Source: Rhodococcus jostii RHA1
GTDB taxonomy: Bacteria; Actinomycetota; Actinomycetes; Mycobacteriales; Mycobacteriaceae
Direction of reading: 5' to 3'
NCBI RefSeq assembly: GCF_000014565.1
Contig: NC_008269.1
Span: forward strand, 868,001 to 932,000
DNA: 64,000 nucleotides
The stretch's first letter is position 1; each line of letters begins with the position of its first letter. The notes beneath the pieces were generated by a model. It saw nothing but the letters and a program-made list of their open reading frames with translations. It was not told where the DNA came from and ran no database searches. Positions 29,887 to 38,018 of this stretch are shown in pieces. A program made the translations under genes and the position numbers.

Positions 29887-30772
29887 TCGTTGGGTGATCT
29901 GGGGGTGTAGCCGTGTGTGGCTTGCGAACTGAGGGTTGCAAAGAAGTCCGAGCTGTAGCCGAATCCGTTGAGTTACGCTCGGTCACCTCGGGAACAGGCC
30001 TGGATTCGGATCGTCGATCCGACTCGCCAACCACCGACAACATCGATACTTGCAAGATGGGGGAGTAGGACCCGCACACCGTCTTCAGCGCACCCGGAGA
30101 GTCCTCACCCGACCTTGTCGATACAAGTCTGTGACACGCCAAGCGGCATTACGGAAATTGCGCCAGATCCACTTGCGCATCGCCACGGACAACAGGACCG
30201 GTACTGCTCGGGGGCGAGAGCCGCATAGTGCAATGGTTGTCAATGTCACCATCGACGACTTCTAGCGGGGTGGGGTCGGCTCTGGTAATCGTCAGCAGTA
30301 ATCCGGAAACGGCACCACGATCAAAGGCCCCAAGGCGGAGCTACTGAGGCAGACAGCCCACCAACTACACGGAGCCGAACGCGACTCGTCACGAAATCGA
30401 CTAGTTGTTCAGCGAATTCACCGGAATGGCCTCGCTCAAGTGCCGCGGGTATGAAGGGCAGGCGAAGTTGGCGATCCGATTCTGGCCCGGCCGTTCGATG
30501 GCTTCGAGATCATTGCGGCCGGCGTCGCGGACTCATAGAGGCGAACTACAGGTTCGCCTGCTAACGACCGATGCCAGCTGTCTTCAGATCTCCAGTGGCG
30601 CCTCGACCTCAGAAGTGCCTCGGGCGACCAGGCGCTGTTGCGCCGGTGTGTAACTCCCACAGCCGGGTTCTCGCCGTGGTGGTAGACCCGGCGAGTGCAA
30701 CTTGGTCACGCGGAACGGAGCCCATCAGCGAAACTCGCTGCTTCCCGCGATCAAACAATCCTGTGCCAGATT
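29887..30772. other. About 0.9 kb without a supported gene
   Basis: No frame with both a ribosome binding site and recognisable motifs on either strand. No clear terminator follows the malic enzyme gene. Confidence 0.4.
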
Positions 30773-31054
30773 TCATGGGTGGGCTGCGGTCTCGGTAGTC
30801 GCGGGTGACCCGTATTGGAACGCGAGTGAACGGGGCTTTCTTTCAGCGCACGCAGCCAACTTCTCCGAGCAGTACGCCAGCAGGTAGCGTTTGGCCGCAA
30901 AGTCGAGTTGAGCGCGACTCTCAACGATCGTAAGAACTCGACGATAGAAGGCTTCTGGTGTCAATCCGAACTCCGGCAAGATGTGCTCGTCCCCACCGCC
31001 GTAAGTGCACCACCGTATGACGTGGTCCAGCAGAGCCTGGTCGAAGGTATCCAT
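30773..31054 (-). CDS. Small DUF3263-like DNA-binding protein
   Basis: A 93-residue protein: DQALLDHVIRWCTYGGGDEHILPEFGLTPEAFYRRVLTIV resembles the DUF3263 pattern, a short HTH-like domain (helix with W, then glycine turn, then a helix with F/Y-Y-R-L). ATG 31,054 is six bases after GGAG. The C-terminal part is alkaline and unordered. DUF3263 proteins occur next to WhiB or sigma-factor genes in actinobacteria; here whiB is 2.5 kb away on the same strand. A distant relative is encoded at 55,109. Function is unknown. Confidence 0.65.
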   Translation of the reverse strand: MDTFDQALLDHVIRWCTYGGGDEHILPEFGLTPEAFYRRVLTIVESRAQLDFAAKRYLLAYCSEKLAACAERKPRSLAFQYGSPATTETAAHP

Positions 31055-31746
31055 ATGCGTCTCCGTCGCTACTTCGTGCATTTTGTAAGCGGGTTCTACC
31101 CGGCAGCCGGGCAGTGTGGGCTCGAGTTCATGAGGGGTTTGCCCAGGCTGTGTATTCGTTGTAAGGGGTGCGGTGTAGTGAATATCCGTGGAGGATTCCG
31201 ACGAGGCGGTTACCCAGTGCCCTGCGGTTACCCACGGCCCTGATTGGTTGGTAATGAAGGGTGTCGAACGCGTCCAATATTGTGGGGTCGTACTCGCACA
31301 GCGAGGAGCGGCGTTGGTATGAGGGCTACGCCCACCAGATCCGGTTCTGGTGGGCGGTATCGGGAACTTTGATCGCTTTGACTTGTTCGGAGTCGGCAGC
31401 GAACGGGCGATTCTGGTCAGGTAGCGGGCCGAGGGACGAGTGGCCAACATCTCGGGCTGTCCCCGGATACCGGCCGACCTTCGGGTGGTAACCCGCCCGC
31501 CAACCGGAAGACTGTCGCCATATATCAGGTGCACATCGGGATGGGTCCTCGGCGCAGGTGTCTCCGATGAAGATCATCGAAATCTCCTCCGCGAGTGCGA
31601 ATGCGGTAGGTCGAGCCCCCGGGGTGCCCGGCGGCGACCCAATGGATCCCGCCTGGCAAGTAGCTCAGGGACCAGTGTTCTCCGAGACTACCAAGACTCC
31701 TCGCAGATCCACCGATCGACTGCGATCAGGGTCGGCGTTGTCATTG
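31055..31746. other. No supported gene
   Basis: Sequence between two minus-strand units. Frames on both strands are short and uncharacteristic. Confidence 0.4.
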
Positions 31747-32271
31747 TCAGTTGCCGATCACCGGCAACAACAGTGAGATCCGCATTTTCGAGTCGATCAA
31801 CTGCCCGAGCGAGAGGGACTGGTCCAGCAGCGGAGCGAGTGCCTGGACTTTCGCATTGGCGTCCGCGAGGGTATACACGACATGCTCTGCTGGAACCGCT
31901 GCGGCATTTGCCTGTTCGGCTGCAGACGCGCCAGCATCGATGATTCCGACGAGCGGGGCGTCTGCCGATTTCAGTGCCTCGCTGAGTTCTTGCAGTTGTG
32001 TGCCGAGATCGCCGAGGGTGTGGTCGGCTTGCGTCAGCGAGTCGAGGACGCCCACTACCTGCGGGAACCCCGTGTTGATGGCGTCATTCGCCGGCGGCAG
32101 CTCCTTCGCCCCGGCGAGTGCGTCGTCGGTGGTTCGATCCACCGTTTGGGCCTGCACGACACCATCTTTGAAGATGTCATTGGTTCCGCTCAGGTCTCGT
32201 GTGACGATCAAAATGCCACACATGAGTGCAATGGTGAAGGCGAGGGCGATCGCCCAGGAGAGCCGAAACAT
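31747..32271 (-). CDS. Single-pass membrane helical protein E of the SCP2 operon
   Basis: A 174-residue protein: membrane helix at residues about 4-24 (LSWAIALAFTIALMCGILIV), then about 150 residues outside that are Ala/Leu/Asp/Gln-rich with heptad-like hydrophobic spacing, a long helical domain. It ends in RISLLLPVIGN. No cysteines outside the membrane helix and no recognised family domain. It is the last of seven consecutive minus-strand genes, 55 bases after the previous one. Its topology resembles the helical C-terminal half of Mce proteins, but the MCE/MlaD domain is absent. Function inferred only from context. Confidence 0.75.
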   Translation of the reverse strand: MFRLSWAIALAFTIALMCGILIVTRDLSGTNDIFKDGVVQAQTVDRTTDDALAGAKELPPANDAINTGFPQVVGVLDSLTQADHTLGDLGTQLQELSEALKSADAPLVGIIDAGASAAEQANAAAVPAEHVVYTLADANAKVQALAPLLDQSLSLGQLIDSKMRISLLLPVIGN

Positions 32272-32326
32272 TTTTGTGTTCTGCCTTTCACTCGTTTTGT
32301 GATCAGGGTCTGACCACTTCCGAGCG

Positions 32327-32974
32327 TTACGGGTTCGAGGTGGGCGGGATGCCGATTGGGGGAAGGTTCAACGAGTTGACCGGCGGACCGATAACGGCCA
32401 GAAGTGGCCCGAACTCTTGAACGTGCCGAGCCTCTTCCTCGATATTCGACAAAGTCGCGGCAATCGCGGATGCTTTCGGCCCGAGGACACCGAGGGAGCC
32501 TTCGATCGTGGTCAGCCCCTGATTTACCGCCTCCAATTGGGTAGTGACCGAGCCGACTGCCGACGACAGTCCCGCGACCGTAGGACTCGCTTGGTTGGCA
32601 CGCCCCGTTACATTCGCAACGAGGTCGGGGAGCGGCGCCGCGATCGTGCTGACACCACCGGTGGAGGAATTGAGTGTCTTCGTTTGCCCCGACAGCTCAC
32701 CCGCCTTCTCTGTGAGGCTCTCCAGGTCGGTTGCCAGAGGATTCAAGGCCTGGATGTCCGAGGCCAACTGTGCATGCTTGGGCACCAAAATGGAGGTCAG
32801 AGTATCGAACTGGCCAGCGGAGTCGATGACCTCGAGGCTGAGCTGAGACGGTCGGCCGAGCGGATCGATTACGTCGTCGACTCCGGGAACGAATCCGTTG
32901 ACTGCGCAGAGGAGCGCTGCTGGGGCCACTCCCAGTGCCAGTACTACTCCGAACCAGGCCTTTTTGGTGACCAT
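32327..32974 (-). CDS. Single-pass membrane helical protein D of the SCP2 operon
   Basis: A 215-residue protein with an N-terminal membrane helix or uncleaved signal (residues 5-27, WFGVVLALGVAPAALLCAVNGF). The rest is helical with regular Leu/Val/Ile spacing (HAQLASDIQALNPLATDLES, LTEKAGELSGQTKTLNSS), and a proline-rich tail (NSLNLPPIGIPPTSNP). Such a tail recalls Mce proteins, but no MCE domain is seen. Its ATG overlaps the stop of the preceding gene (TGATG), indicating coupled translation. Confidence 0.77.
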   Translation of the reverse strand: MVTKKAWFGVVLALGVAPAALLCAVNGFVPGVDDVIDPLGRPSQLSLEVIDSAGQFDTLTSILVPKHAQLASDIQALNPLATDLESLTEKAGELSGQTKTLNSSTGGVSTIAAPLPDLVANVTGRANQASPTVAGLSSAVGSVTTQLEAVNQGLTTIEGSLGVLGPKASAIAATLSNIEEEARHVQEFGPLLAVIGPPVNSLNLPPIGIPPTSNP

Positions 32975-33678
32975 CAGTTTTCTCCAGGTGCAGGAATGAA
33001 GGCCCCCTGCTCGGGGACCAGCGTCAGTTTGTTCGTCGTTCGTGTCAGTTGCGCGTTGAGTTGGTTGACGAGATCGATTGCCGCCGTGAGCTCGTTGTTC
33101 ACCTCGGAAACGGTGGCATCTGCGTCCGCGGAGATACGGTGCAGCGAGGTAGCGGAGTCCTGCATGGTGTTGGCGACAGTCTCGAGCTGCCCCGCGATCG
33201 CAGTATCGCCCTGGCCGGCAGCAAGCAACGCACGGGCATCCGGCAGCAGGGCCGCCAAATGGTCGACGTCGGTTGCGGTAGCCGAATTGAGCTGCGCCAG
33301 CACAACCGCCAATTCATCGAGCTGCTGTCGTGCCTTCGCCGGAGCTGTCAGGTCGGTTCGTTCGGCGAAGTATTCATTGGTGATCCGGAAGTTGTCTACG
33401 ACGGTGCGCGCGCTGTCCTGCACGAGCTTGCCTTTGTGGATGGCCATCAGCACGAAAGCGAATAGGACTACGGCCACCACCGCGGCAAGGCGACCCATCC
33501 ATTCGGTCACGATAGCGAACCCAGGGGAGCCAGGTGCCACGGTATCCGGTACATCCGGTCGTTGAGGCAATATGCCTTTTCGGTATGGCAGCGCCGATGT
33601 GGGAACATCGAATCGCTGAAGTCCGGCCAGGCCACGGTGGGGGCTCGCACCTGGCGATAGTTCGTTGCCCTGCTGCAT
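32974..33678 (-). CDS. Single-pass membrane helical protein C of the SCP2 operon
   Basis: A 234-residue protein with a 60-residue proline-rich cytoplasmic N-terminus, one membrane helix at about 62-80 (GRLAAVVAVVLFAFVLMAI) and a helical extracytoplasmic part (residues 85-225) with heptad-like repeats (VVLAQLNSATATDVDHLAAL, TVSEVNNELTAAIDLVNQLN). The longer cytoplasmic tail distinguishes it from the other four and could contact an energising or cytosolic partner. No known domain. It lies 51 bases after protein B. Confidence 0.77.
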   Translation of the reverse strand: MQQGNELSPGASPHRGLAGLQRFDVPTSALPYRKGILPQRPDVPDTVAPGSPGFAIVTEWMGRLAAVVAVVLFAFVLMAIHKGKLVQDSARTVVDNFRITNEYFAERTDLTAPAKARQQLDELAVVLAQLNSATATDVDHLAALLPDARALLAAGQGDTAIAGQLETVANTMQDSATSLHRISADADATVSEVNNELTAAIDLVNQLNAQLTRTTNKLTLVPEQGAFIPAPGEN

Positions 33679-33729
33679 GTCAAATCCAGTCTGGAGGGGG
33701 GATACAAGTCGGTCGGAAGTGGGGATCGA

Positions 33730-34263
33730 TCAGCCGGGGAGCGGAAGCATCTGGTTGATGGTTTGTGCAGCCGCTACCGAACCTCGCAGGTCGCTGACCA
33801 GTCCTTGAACGATGACAAGCAGTTGCCGGCCTTGATCGCCGAATGCTTCGGCCGAGACCACGAGGGGCAGAACGGTGTTCTGCACTTCACCAAGGATGCC
33901 CTGAATGTTGACCAGCTGGTCGTTGGTCAGCTCGGCACCGTCGGTGGTGCTGGCCAGCATCTGAGCGGCTGGCGTCAGGGCCTCGTCCAACTTGGTCAGA
34001 ATCGGCCCAAGCGCCGTGGTGGCGTCGAGCGCGGTCTGAGCGGTATGGGTGAGCTCGGTCAACTGCTGCAATCGGCTGGTGAGTCGGTCATTGACATCGA
34101 CGATCCCTTGAGAGACTTCGATGCTCGTTTCATTGACACGTCGCTGGTTGTCGAGTCGAACGTTCATGTTGAACACGACGAAAGCGAGCAGGCTGAGGAC
34201 GCCCACCGCGACGATCGACAGAACCATCCGTGCGGGCCCACCGCGGCGTCCGAAGAAAATCAC
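33730..34263 (-). CDS. Single-pass membrane helical protein B of the SCP2 operon
   Basis: A 177-residue protein: short basic N-terminus (MIFFGRRGGPAR), membrane helix at residues 13-31 (MVLSIVAVGVLSLLAFVVF), then a helical extracytoplasmic domain (NDRLTSRLQQLTELTHTAQT, ILTKLDEALTPAAQMLAST, VSDLRGSVAAAQTINQMLPL). The inside-positive rule predicts N-terminus inside. It starts nine bases after protein A ends, so the two are tightly coupled. No family recognised. Confidence 0.77.
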   Translation of the reverse strand: MIFFGRRGGPARMVLSIVAVGVLSLLAFVVFNMNVRLDNQRRVNETSIEVSQGIVDVNDRLTSRLQQLTELTHTAQTALDATTALGPILTKLDEALTPAAQMLASTTDGAELTNDQLVNIQGILGEVQNTVLPLVVSAEAFGDQGRQLLVIVQGLVSDLRGSVAAAQTINQMLPLPG

Positions 34264-34272
34264 TGGCTTCTC

Positions 34273-34926
34273 CTACTTTCCAGATAGATCATTAGCGGAC
34301 TCTTCCGCCGACAGACGGGCGCTGTGGACCTTCTCTGCGGTGGAGCGTGCATCGGCAAGGACCGAGTCCAGGGTGGCGCTGTTACCCGCAATGGCTTCAG
34401 TGGCACCGTCAACGGGTGCCTGAAGTGAGTTGATATGCACGGTCAGAGTGTTGAGCGACGTGACGAGATCGCTCACGTTTGCGCCGGCGAGATCAAGGGT
34501 TGTCTGCATGTCATCGCTGATCTGAGCGACCAGTGTGTTGAGTTCAGCGGTTACGGTGGCATCGGTGGTCAAAACACTATCGAGTGATGCGTTCATCGTG
34601 TCCAGTGAGTCGAAGGCAGCTAGTGTGACCTTCTCGTGCTCGACGATCTGGGCGAGTGCGGGATTGTAGTTGTCCGCGGACACCACCGTTTGGTCCAGCC
34701 GGTACGGCGTTGCAGTCAGATCGTAAATGCGGGGGTACAGGTAGAACGCGCTGATGGGAATCAGTGCAAGTACCACCAAGCCGCGAGCAATGTTGGTACT
34801 CATCGCCGTCCGTGATGGTTCCACCCCTGCCTCACTCCCGTCGTAAAGATCTGGCAGATTGAAGGGGGCAGTGCGATCGTCGAGGGAGTGATTGGCTGGG
34901 CGGTCGCGGCCCGAGACCGCAGTCAT
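34273..34926 (-). CDS. Single-pass membrane helical protein A of the SCP2 operon
   Basis: A 217-residue protein: about 47 cytoplasmic residues, a membrane helix at 48-65 (RGLVVLALIPISAFYLYP), then a long helical domain (TAELNTLVAQISDDMQTTLD, LVTSLNTLTVHINSLQAPVD, SVLADARSTAEKVHSARLSA). Its ATG overlaps the stop of the SCP2-like gene (ATGA at 34,926-34,923), direct evidence that lipid-binding and membrane proteins belong to one operon. A downstream start at residue 43 would shorten the tail; the overlap favours the longer form. Confidence 0.77.
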   Translation of the reverse strand: MTAVSGRDRPANHSLDDRTAPFNLPDLYDGSEAGVEPSRTAMSTNIARGLVVLALIPISAFYLYPRIYDLTATPYRLDQTVVSADNYNPALAQIVEHEKVTLAAFDSLDTMNASLDSVLTTDATVTAELNTLVAQISDDMQTTLDLAGANVSDLVTSLNTLTVHINSLQAPVDGATEAIAGNSATLDSVLADARSTAEKVHSARLSAEESANDLSGK

Positions 34927-35378
34927 GATCCGACAACCGAAACCAGCGCGATCGTCCGCAGGACTGTCACGGTATGGGTCAGTAAGCCTTTGACTACAAG
35001 TTTGCGCTTGAAAATCGCGCCGACAACAGACATTCCCCGCTTGGTGAAGAAGCCCACCGGAAGCAGTCCGCCGGCTTTCATCGGCAACTGCGAGACATCG
35101 ATGATCTGGTCGACGGTGGCGATTACAGTGACACTCGGCCTTCCGACGATGTCGTTGTAGACGATGGCTTCATCGGATCCGAAGATGATCGTGCACGCAC
35201 TCTCGGTGTCCGTGCTGTAGACCGTTACAGGCCGTGAGATTTTCCGTGCAAATTTCACTCGGGATGGGTATTTCTCAAGATTCTGCCCGAGAAGCATCCC
35301 AAGGATACCGGCGACGCCGTTGGCGTCTTGTCCGTCATACATACTGACGGCATAACTGCCGCGCTCAACGGTTGTCAT
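34923..35378 (-). CDS. SCP2-like lipid-binding protein 2
   Basis: A 151-residue soluble protein. Residues about 45-145 follow the SCP2 fold pattern: SRPVTVYSTDTESACTIIFG, EAIVYNDIVGRPSVTVIATV, DQIIDVSQLPMKAGG and a closing LVVKGLLTHTVTVLRTIALV. SCP2 domains bind sterols and fatty acyl chains in a hydrophobic tunnel. The assignment rests on pattern, not on a strong match, so confidence is moderate. It lies 100 bases after the first SCP2-like gene, and its stop overlaps the start of membrane protein A. No signal peptide: it should act on the cytoplasmic side. Confidence 0.68.
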   Translation of the reverse strand: MTTVERGSYAVSMYDGQDANGVAGILGMLLGQNLEKYPSRVKFARKISRPVTVYSTDTESACTIIFGSDEAIVYNDIVGRPSVTVIATVDQIIDVSQLPMKAGGLLPVGFFTKRGMSVVGAIFKRKLVVKGLLTHTVTVLRTIALVSVVGS

Positions 35379-35478
35379 GGTATTGACCTTTCAAGAAGGG
35401 GGTTTCGGTGTGCGGATCGATCCCAGGCGGGACTCGCCGGTTGGGGGAGGAAGGCGAGTCCCGCACGCGAGATAGGTA

Positions 35479-35892
35479 CTACACGTCCCAGTCGGTGGGG
35501 ATCTCACCCCAGGTGCGCAGAAAGACGTTGAGTGCTGCGGCGTTCTCGATTGCCCCGGACACCGGACCCTTGGCGAGCTTGATCTGGCCCGTCATCAGCA
35601 GCTTTTCCCCTGCAACGTCACCGGCGGCGGCAGTCTGCCAGGTCTCGAGGCTGCCGTTGACGACCATCCACAGTTCACTCTCGTCGAATGTGCGCGGCGT
35701 CCACGAGACGATCTTGCCTTCCTTCGACTCGAGGTGGCTTGCCACGCCGTCACGGCCGAGCACACCAAACTCCATCTTGTTGGTGAACGTCAACGGATCC
35801 TTCAATCCCGCACGGAAGGCTTCGTTTGCGTTGACCGCCTCGATTGCTGCATCGCACCACTCCCGCGAGAAGAACTTCAGCTTGTTGGTCAT
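35479..35892 (-). CDS. SCP2 sterol-transfer-family protein 1
   Basis: A 137-residue protein of the SCP-2 sterol transfer family: FFSREWCDAAIEAVNANEAF at the N-terminus is the typical opening helix, then the beta sheet (SELWMVVNGSLETWQTAAAG) and the closing helix/strand (KLLMTGQIKLAKGPVSGAIE, ALNVFLRTWGEIPTDW). No signal peptide. ATG 35,892 follows GGAGA. First gene of the seven-gene minus-strand operon; upstream lies the duplicated SQR gene, also minus. It probably binds a hydrophobic substrate or CoA ester delivered by the membrane proteins; inference. Confidence 0.82.
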   Translation of the reverse strand: MTNKLKFFSREWCDAAIEAVNANEAFRAGLKDPLTFTNKMEFGVLGRDGVASHLESKEGKIVSWTPRTFDESELWMVVNGSLETWQTAAAGDVAGEKLLMTGQIKLAKGPVSGAIENAAALNVFLRTWGEIPTDWDV

Positions 35893-36542
35893 GTGATCAA
35901 TCTCCTTTTCCTATTCGCCAGCAGCATGTTTGAGCTGACTACACTGTGTGGGGGAGGCGCCGCGCCTCTGAGGTTTAGGGGCGGCGGATCGGCGGAGGAA
36001 CCTTGTCCGGCTGGGCGGCTGCCGGGGCTCTCTCTGGTGCCGGTCAGAGACACCCGGAGCTTCGATCGGCAGGTCGATGCACTGTCGATGCGACCAAACC
36101 GGGATGCTTACCAACCGCGGGAATTCTTTCATGTTTTGCGGGATTTGAATACCAACTCCCGCAAATAAGAGGGTATTTCGCAATTCTTTATCGATTGCGC
36201 CGATGCCCGCGAGAGTTCCATTTCCTCGGTACCTCTGTTGTGTCTGGCCGGTGCGGGAGTTGCGCACAGCGATAGACAGCTACGCCATCCTGACGTCGAA
36301 GTCCTAGCAACGCACCGTGGTTGGTGCGTGTTTCACTTCTGTTCCGGAGATCGTGGCTCGCTTTTGTGGGGAGCGTGGTCCGGGCTACGCAGGGCTGGCT
36401 ATCAGCCGCGGTACCCTGGGATTTATGGAGATGCTCCAGTGACGAGTCGTGTCGGATGCTGCAGTCGTGTCACTGGAGTAGCGGCACTCCTCGCAATCTG
36501 CGCCGCGGCTGGAACGTTGGTACGTCGATCCCTGTACCAACT

Positions 36543-36624
36543 GTCGGCATGAGGGGCTTCTGTCAGGGGTGTGCTGGCGCGCGGCAGAGGTCGAGGTCTG
36601 CTCGAAGAAGCCCCTCATGCCGAC
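36543..36624 (-). terminator. Hairpin with perfect 19-bp arms 3' of SQR copy 2
   Basis: GTCGGCATGAGGGGCTTCT (36,543-36,561) is the exact reverse complement of 36,606-36,624, with a 44-base loop; the SQR stop is at 36,627. A second hairpin GTTGGTAC/GTACCAAC lies at 36,516-36,541. In copy 1 only the inner 11 bp pair. Likely terminator, but the arm length is unusual. Confidence 0.55.
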
Positions 36625-36626
36625 GT

Positions 36627-37832
36627 TCAGGCACGTCCTTTTAGCATGAGGTTCCAGTACAGGAAGGGAAGCCCGTATCGTTTCAAGTACCACATGTCCC
36701 GGCGAGACTTTGTGGTGTCGATGAGAGGGATAGAGGGTGTGTGCTGGGCAGAGTAGTCAAACTCGGCCAGTAGCATCGTGTTTCGAGATGTGGTCAATGG
36801 GCATGACCCGTATCCGTTGTATGCCGCGGTGAGAGGCCGGCCGCTGACTGTCGCGAGAAGATTATCGACGACCACGGGTGCTTGCTTGCGAACGGCGGCA
36901 CCGGTTTTGGAGTTCGGCGTGGACCCTGCGTCGCCGAGAGCGAAGATGTCGGGGAAACGATTGTGCTGAAGGGTGTGCTTGTCGACGTCCACCCATCCGG
37001 CAGGGTTGTCGGGGAGAGCGAGTGGAGACTTCTTGATGAAATCGGGTGCCGATTGGGGTGCGACGACATGGAGTAGGTCGTACTTGATCGTGTCGGTGGT
37101 CTTGGTGGTGGTGTCGATGATGGACACTTCGCGTCCGTCAGGGTCCACTTCGGCTAGCTCGCTGCTCAGGTGAACTTCAATCCCGTAGTCCTTGGCGACG
37201 CGGTCGAGTTCCTCAGAGAATGCTTTGATTCCGAACATCGCCGGAGTCGGAAGGACGAGTACGATGCGGATGTCGTCGAGAAGTCCCTGCTTACGCCAGT
37301 AGTCGGCTGCAAGGTACGCGATCTTCTGCGGTGCGCCGGCGCATTTCATCGGCCCGGCCGGCATAGTAAATACTGCCGTGCCCGAACGAAGGTTCCGAAT
37401 GAGCTCCCAGGACTTCGGAGCGAGTTCGCGGGCGTAGTTACTCGAGGCGAACGGTGTTGAAACCGCATCGGCAACGCCCGGAATTGCATCCCAGTCGGTC
37501 TGGATGCCTGGACAGACCACGAGTCGATCGTAGCCGATGGTTGTGCCGTCATCGACGGTGATCTGTCTCTGCACAGGGTCGATTTCTTCAGCCGCGCTCC
37601 GGAGCCAAGTCACCCCTCTGGGCATTACCGACGCCTGCGGCCGGCCACTCTCGTCCATGCTGGCGCGGCCGCCGCCGACGAGGGTCCACAGCGGTTGGTA
37701 GTAGTGCGTGACTGCAGGGTCGACGACGCATACATCCTTTACGCCCTTCCGGCGTAGCCGGGACGCGACACTGATTCCGGCGCTTCCGCCGCCCAGGATG
37801 ACGATTCCATGATGTGCGGTATTCGAGGCCAT
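36627..37832 (-). CDS. sqr: Type II sulfide:quinone oxidoreductase, copy 2
   Basis: Second copy of the SQR gene; 401 residues from ATG 37,832, with the FAD motif GIVILGGGSAG and redox cysteines Cys164 and Cys344. Only residue 141 differs from copy 1 (Ser instead of Thr). Synonymous changes are also few (for example around 37,232 and 37,293), so the duplication is recent or homogenised. The copy keeps its own two-box element 32 bases upstream. It lies upstream of, and on the same strand as, the SCP2/membrane-protein operon, separated by the long hairpin; read-through into that operon is possible. Confidence 0.88.
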   Translation of the reverse strand: MASNTAHHGIVILGGGSAGISVASRLRRKGVKDVCVVDPAVTHYYQPLWTLVGGGRASMDESGRPQASVMPRGVTWLRSAAEEIDPVQRQITVDDGTTIGYDRLVVCPGIQTDWDAIPGVADAVSTPFASSNYARELAPKSWELIRNLRSGTAVFTMPAGPMKCAGAPQKIAYLAADYWRKQGLLDDIRIVLVLPTPAMFGIKAFSEELDRVAKDYGIEVHLSSELAEVDPDGREVSIIDTTTKTTDTIKYDLLHVVAPQSAPDFIKKSPLALPDNPAGWVDVDKHTLQHNRFPDIFALGDAGSTPNSKTGAAVRKQAPVVVDNLLATVSGRPLTAAYNGYGSCPLTTSRNTMLLAEFDYSAQHTPSIPLIDTTKSRRDMWYLKRYGLPFLYWNLMLKGRA

Positions 37833-37863
37833 ACGAAGCTGCCCAGTCCTTTCCATCGACCGT

Positions 37864-37903
37864 TAAATGTCCGGTCATTGCGGAATGTAGTGTCCGTACA
37901 TTA
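37864..37903. promoter_or_regulatory. Two-box operator element, copy 6 (upstream of sqr 2)
   Basis: TAAATGTCCGGTCATT (37,864-37,879), ten bases, GTGTCCGTACATTA (37,890-37,903). It matches copy 3 except in the spacer. Confidence 0.78.
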
Positions 37904-38018
37904 TCCTTCACCATGGATGATCACAAGGGGCAATACGGCGAGGTCGAGTGCCACCGTCCGGTCTGTGGTCATGAGGATCGGAGGGTGTGAGGAGGCGAGC
38001 GATCGCATCGCTGCGATG

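Larger units (their letters stand above)
36116..38018. repeat. Large direct repeat, copy 2 (SQR segment)
   Basis: Second copy of 9150-11,049. From about 36,340 to 38,018 it is nearly identical; 36,116-36,340 is more diverged. The 35,893-36,115 stretch holds no gene, only a small GAGGCG-CCG-CGCCTC hairpin at 35,954-35,968 before the SCP2 operon. Confidence 0.85.

Noticed and set aside
31747-35378. A true mce operon.
   Set aside because: No MCE/MlaD domain, no YrbE-type permease and no ATPase are present; only topology is similar.
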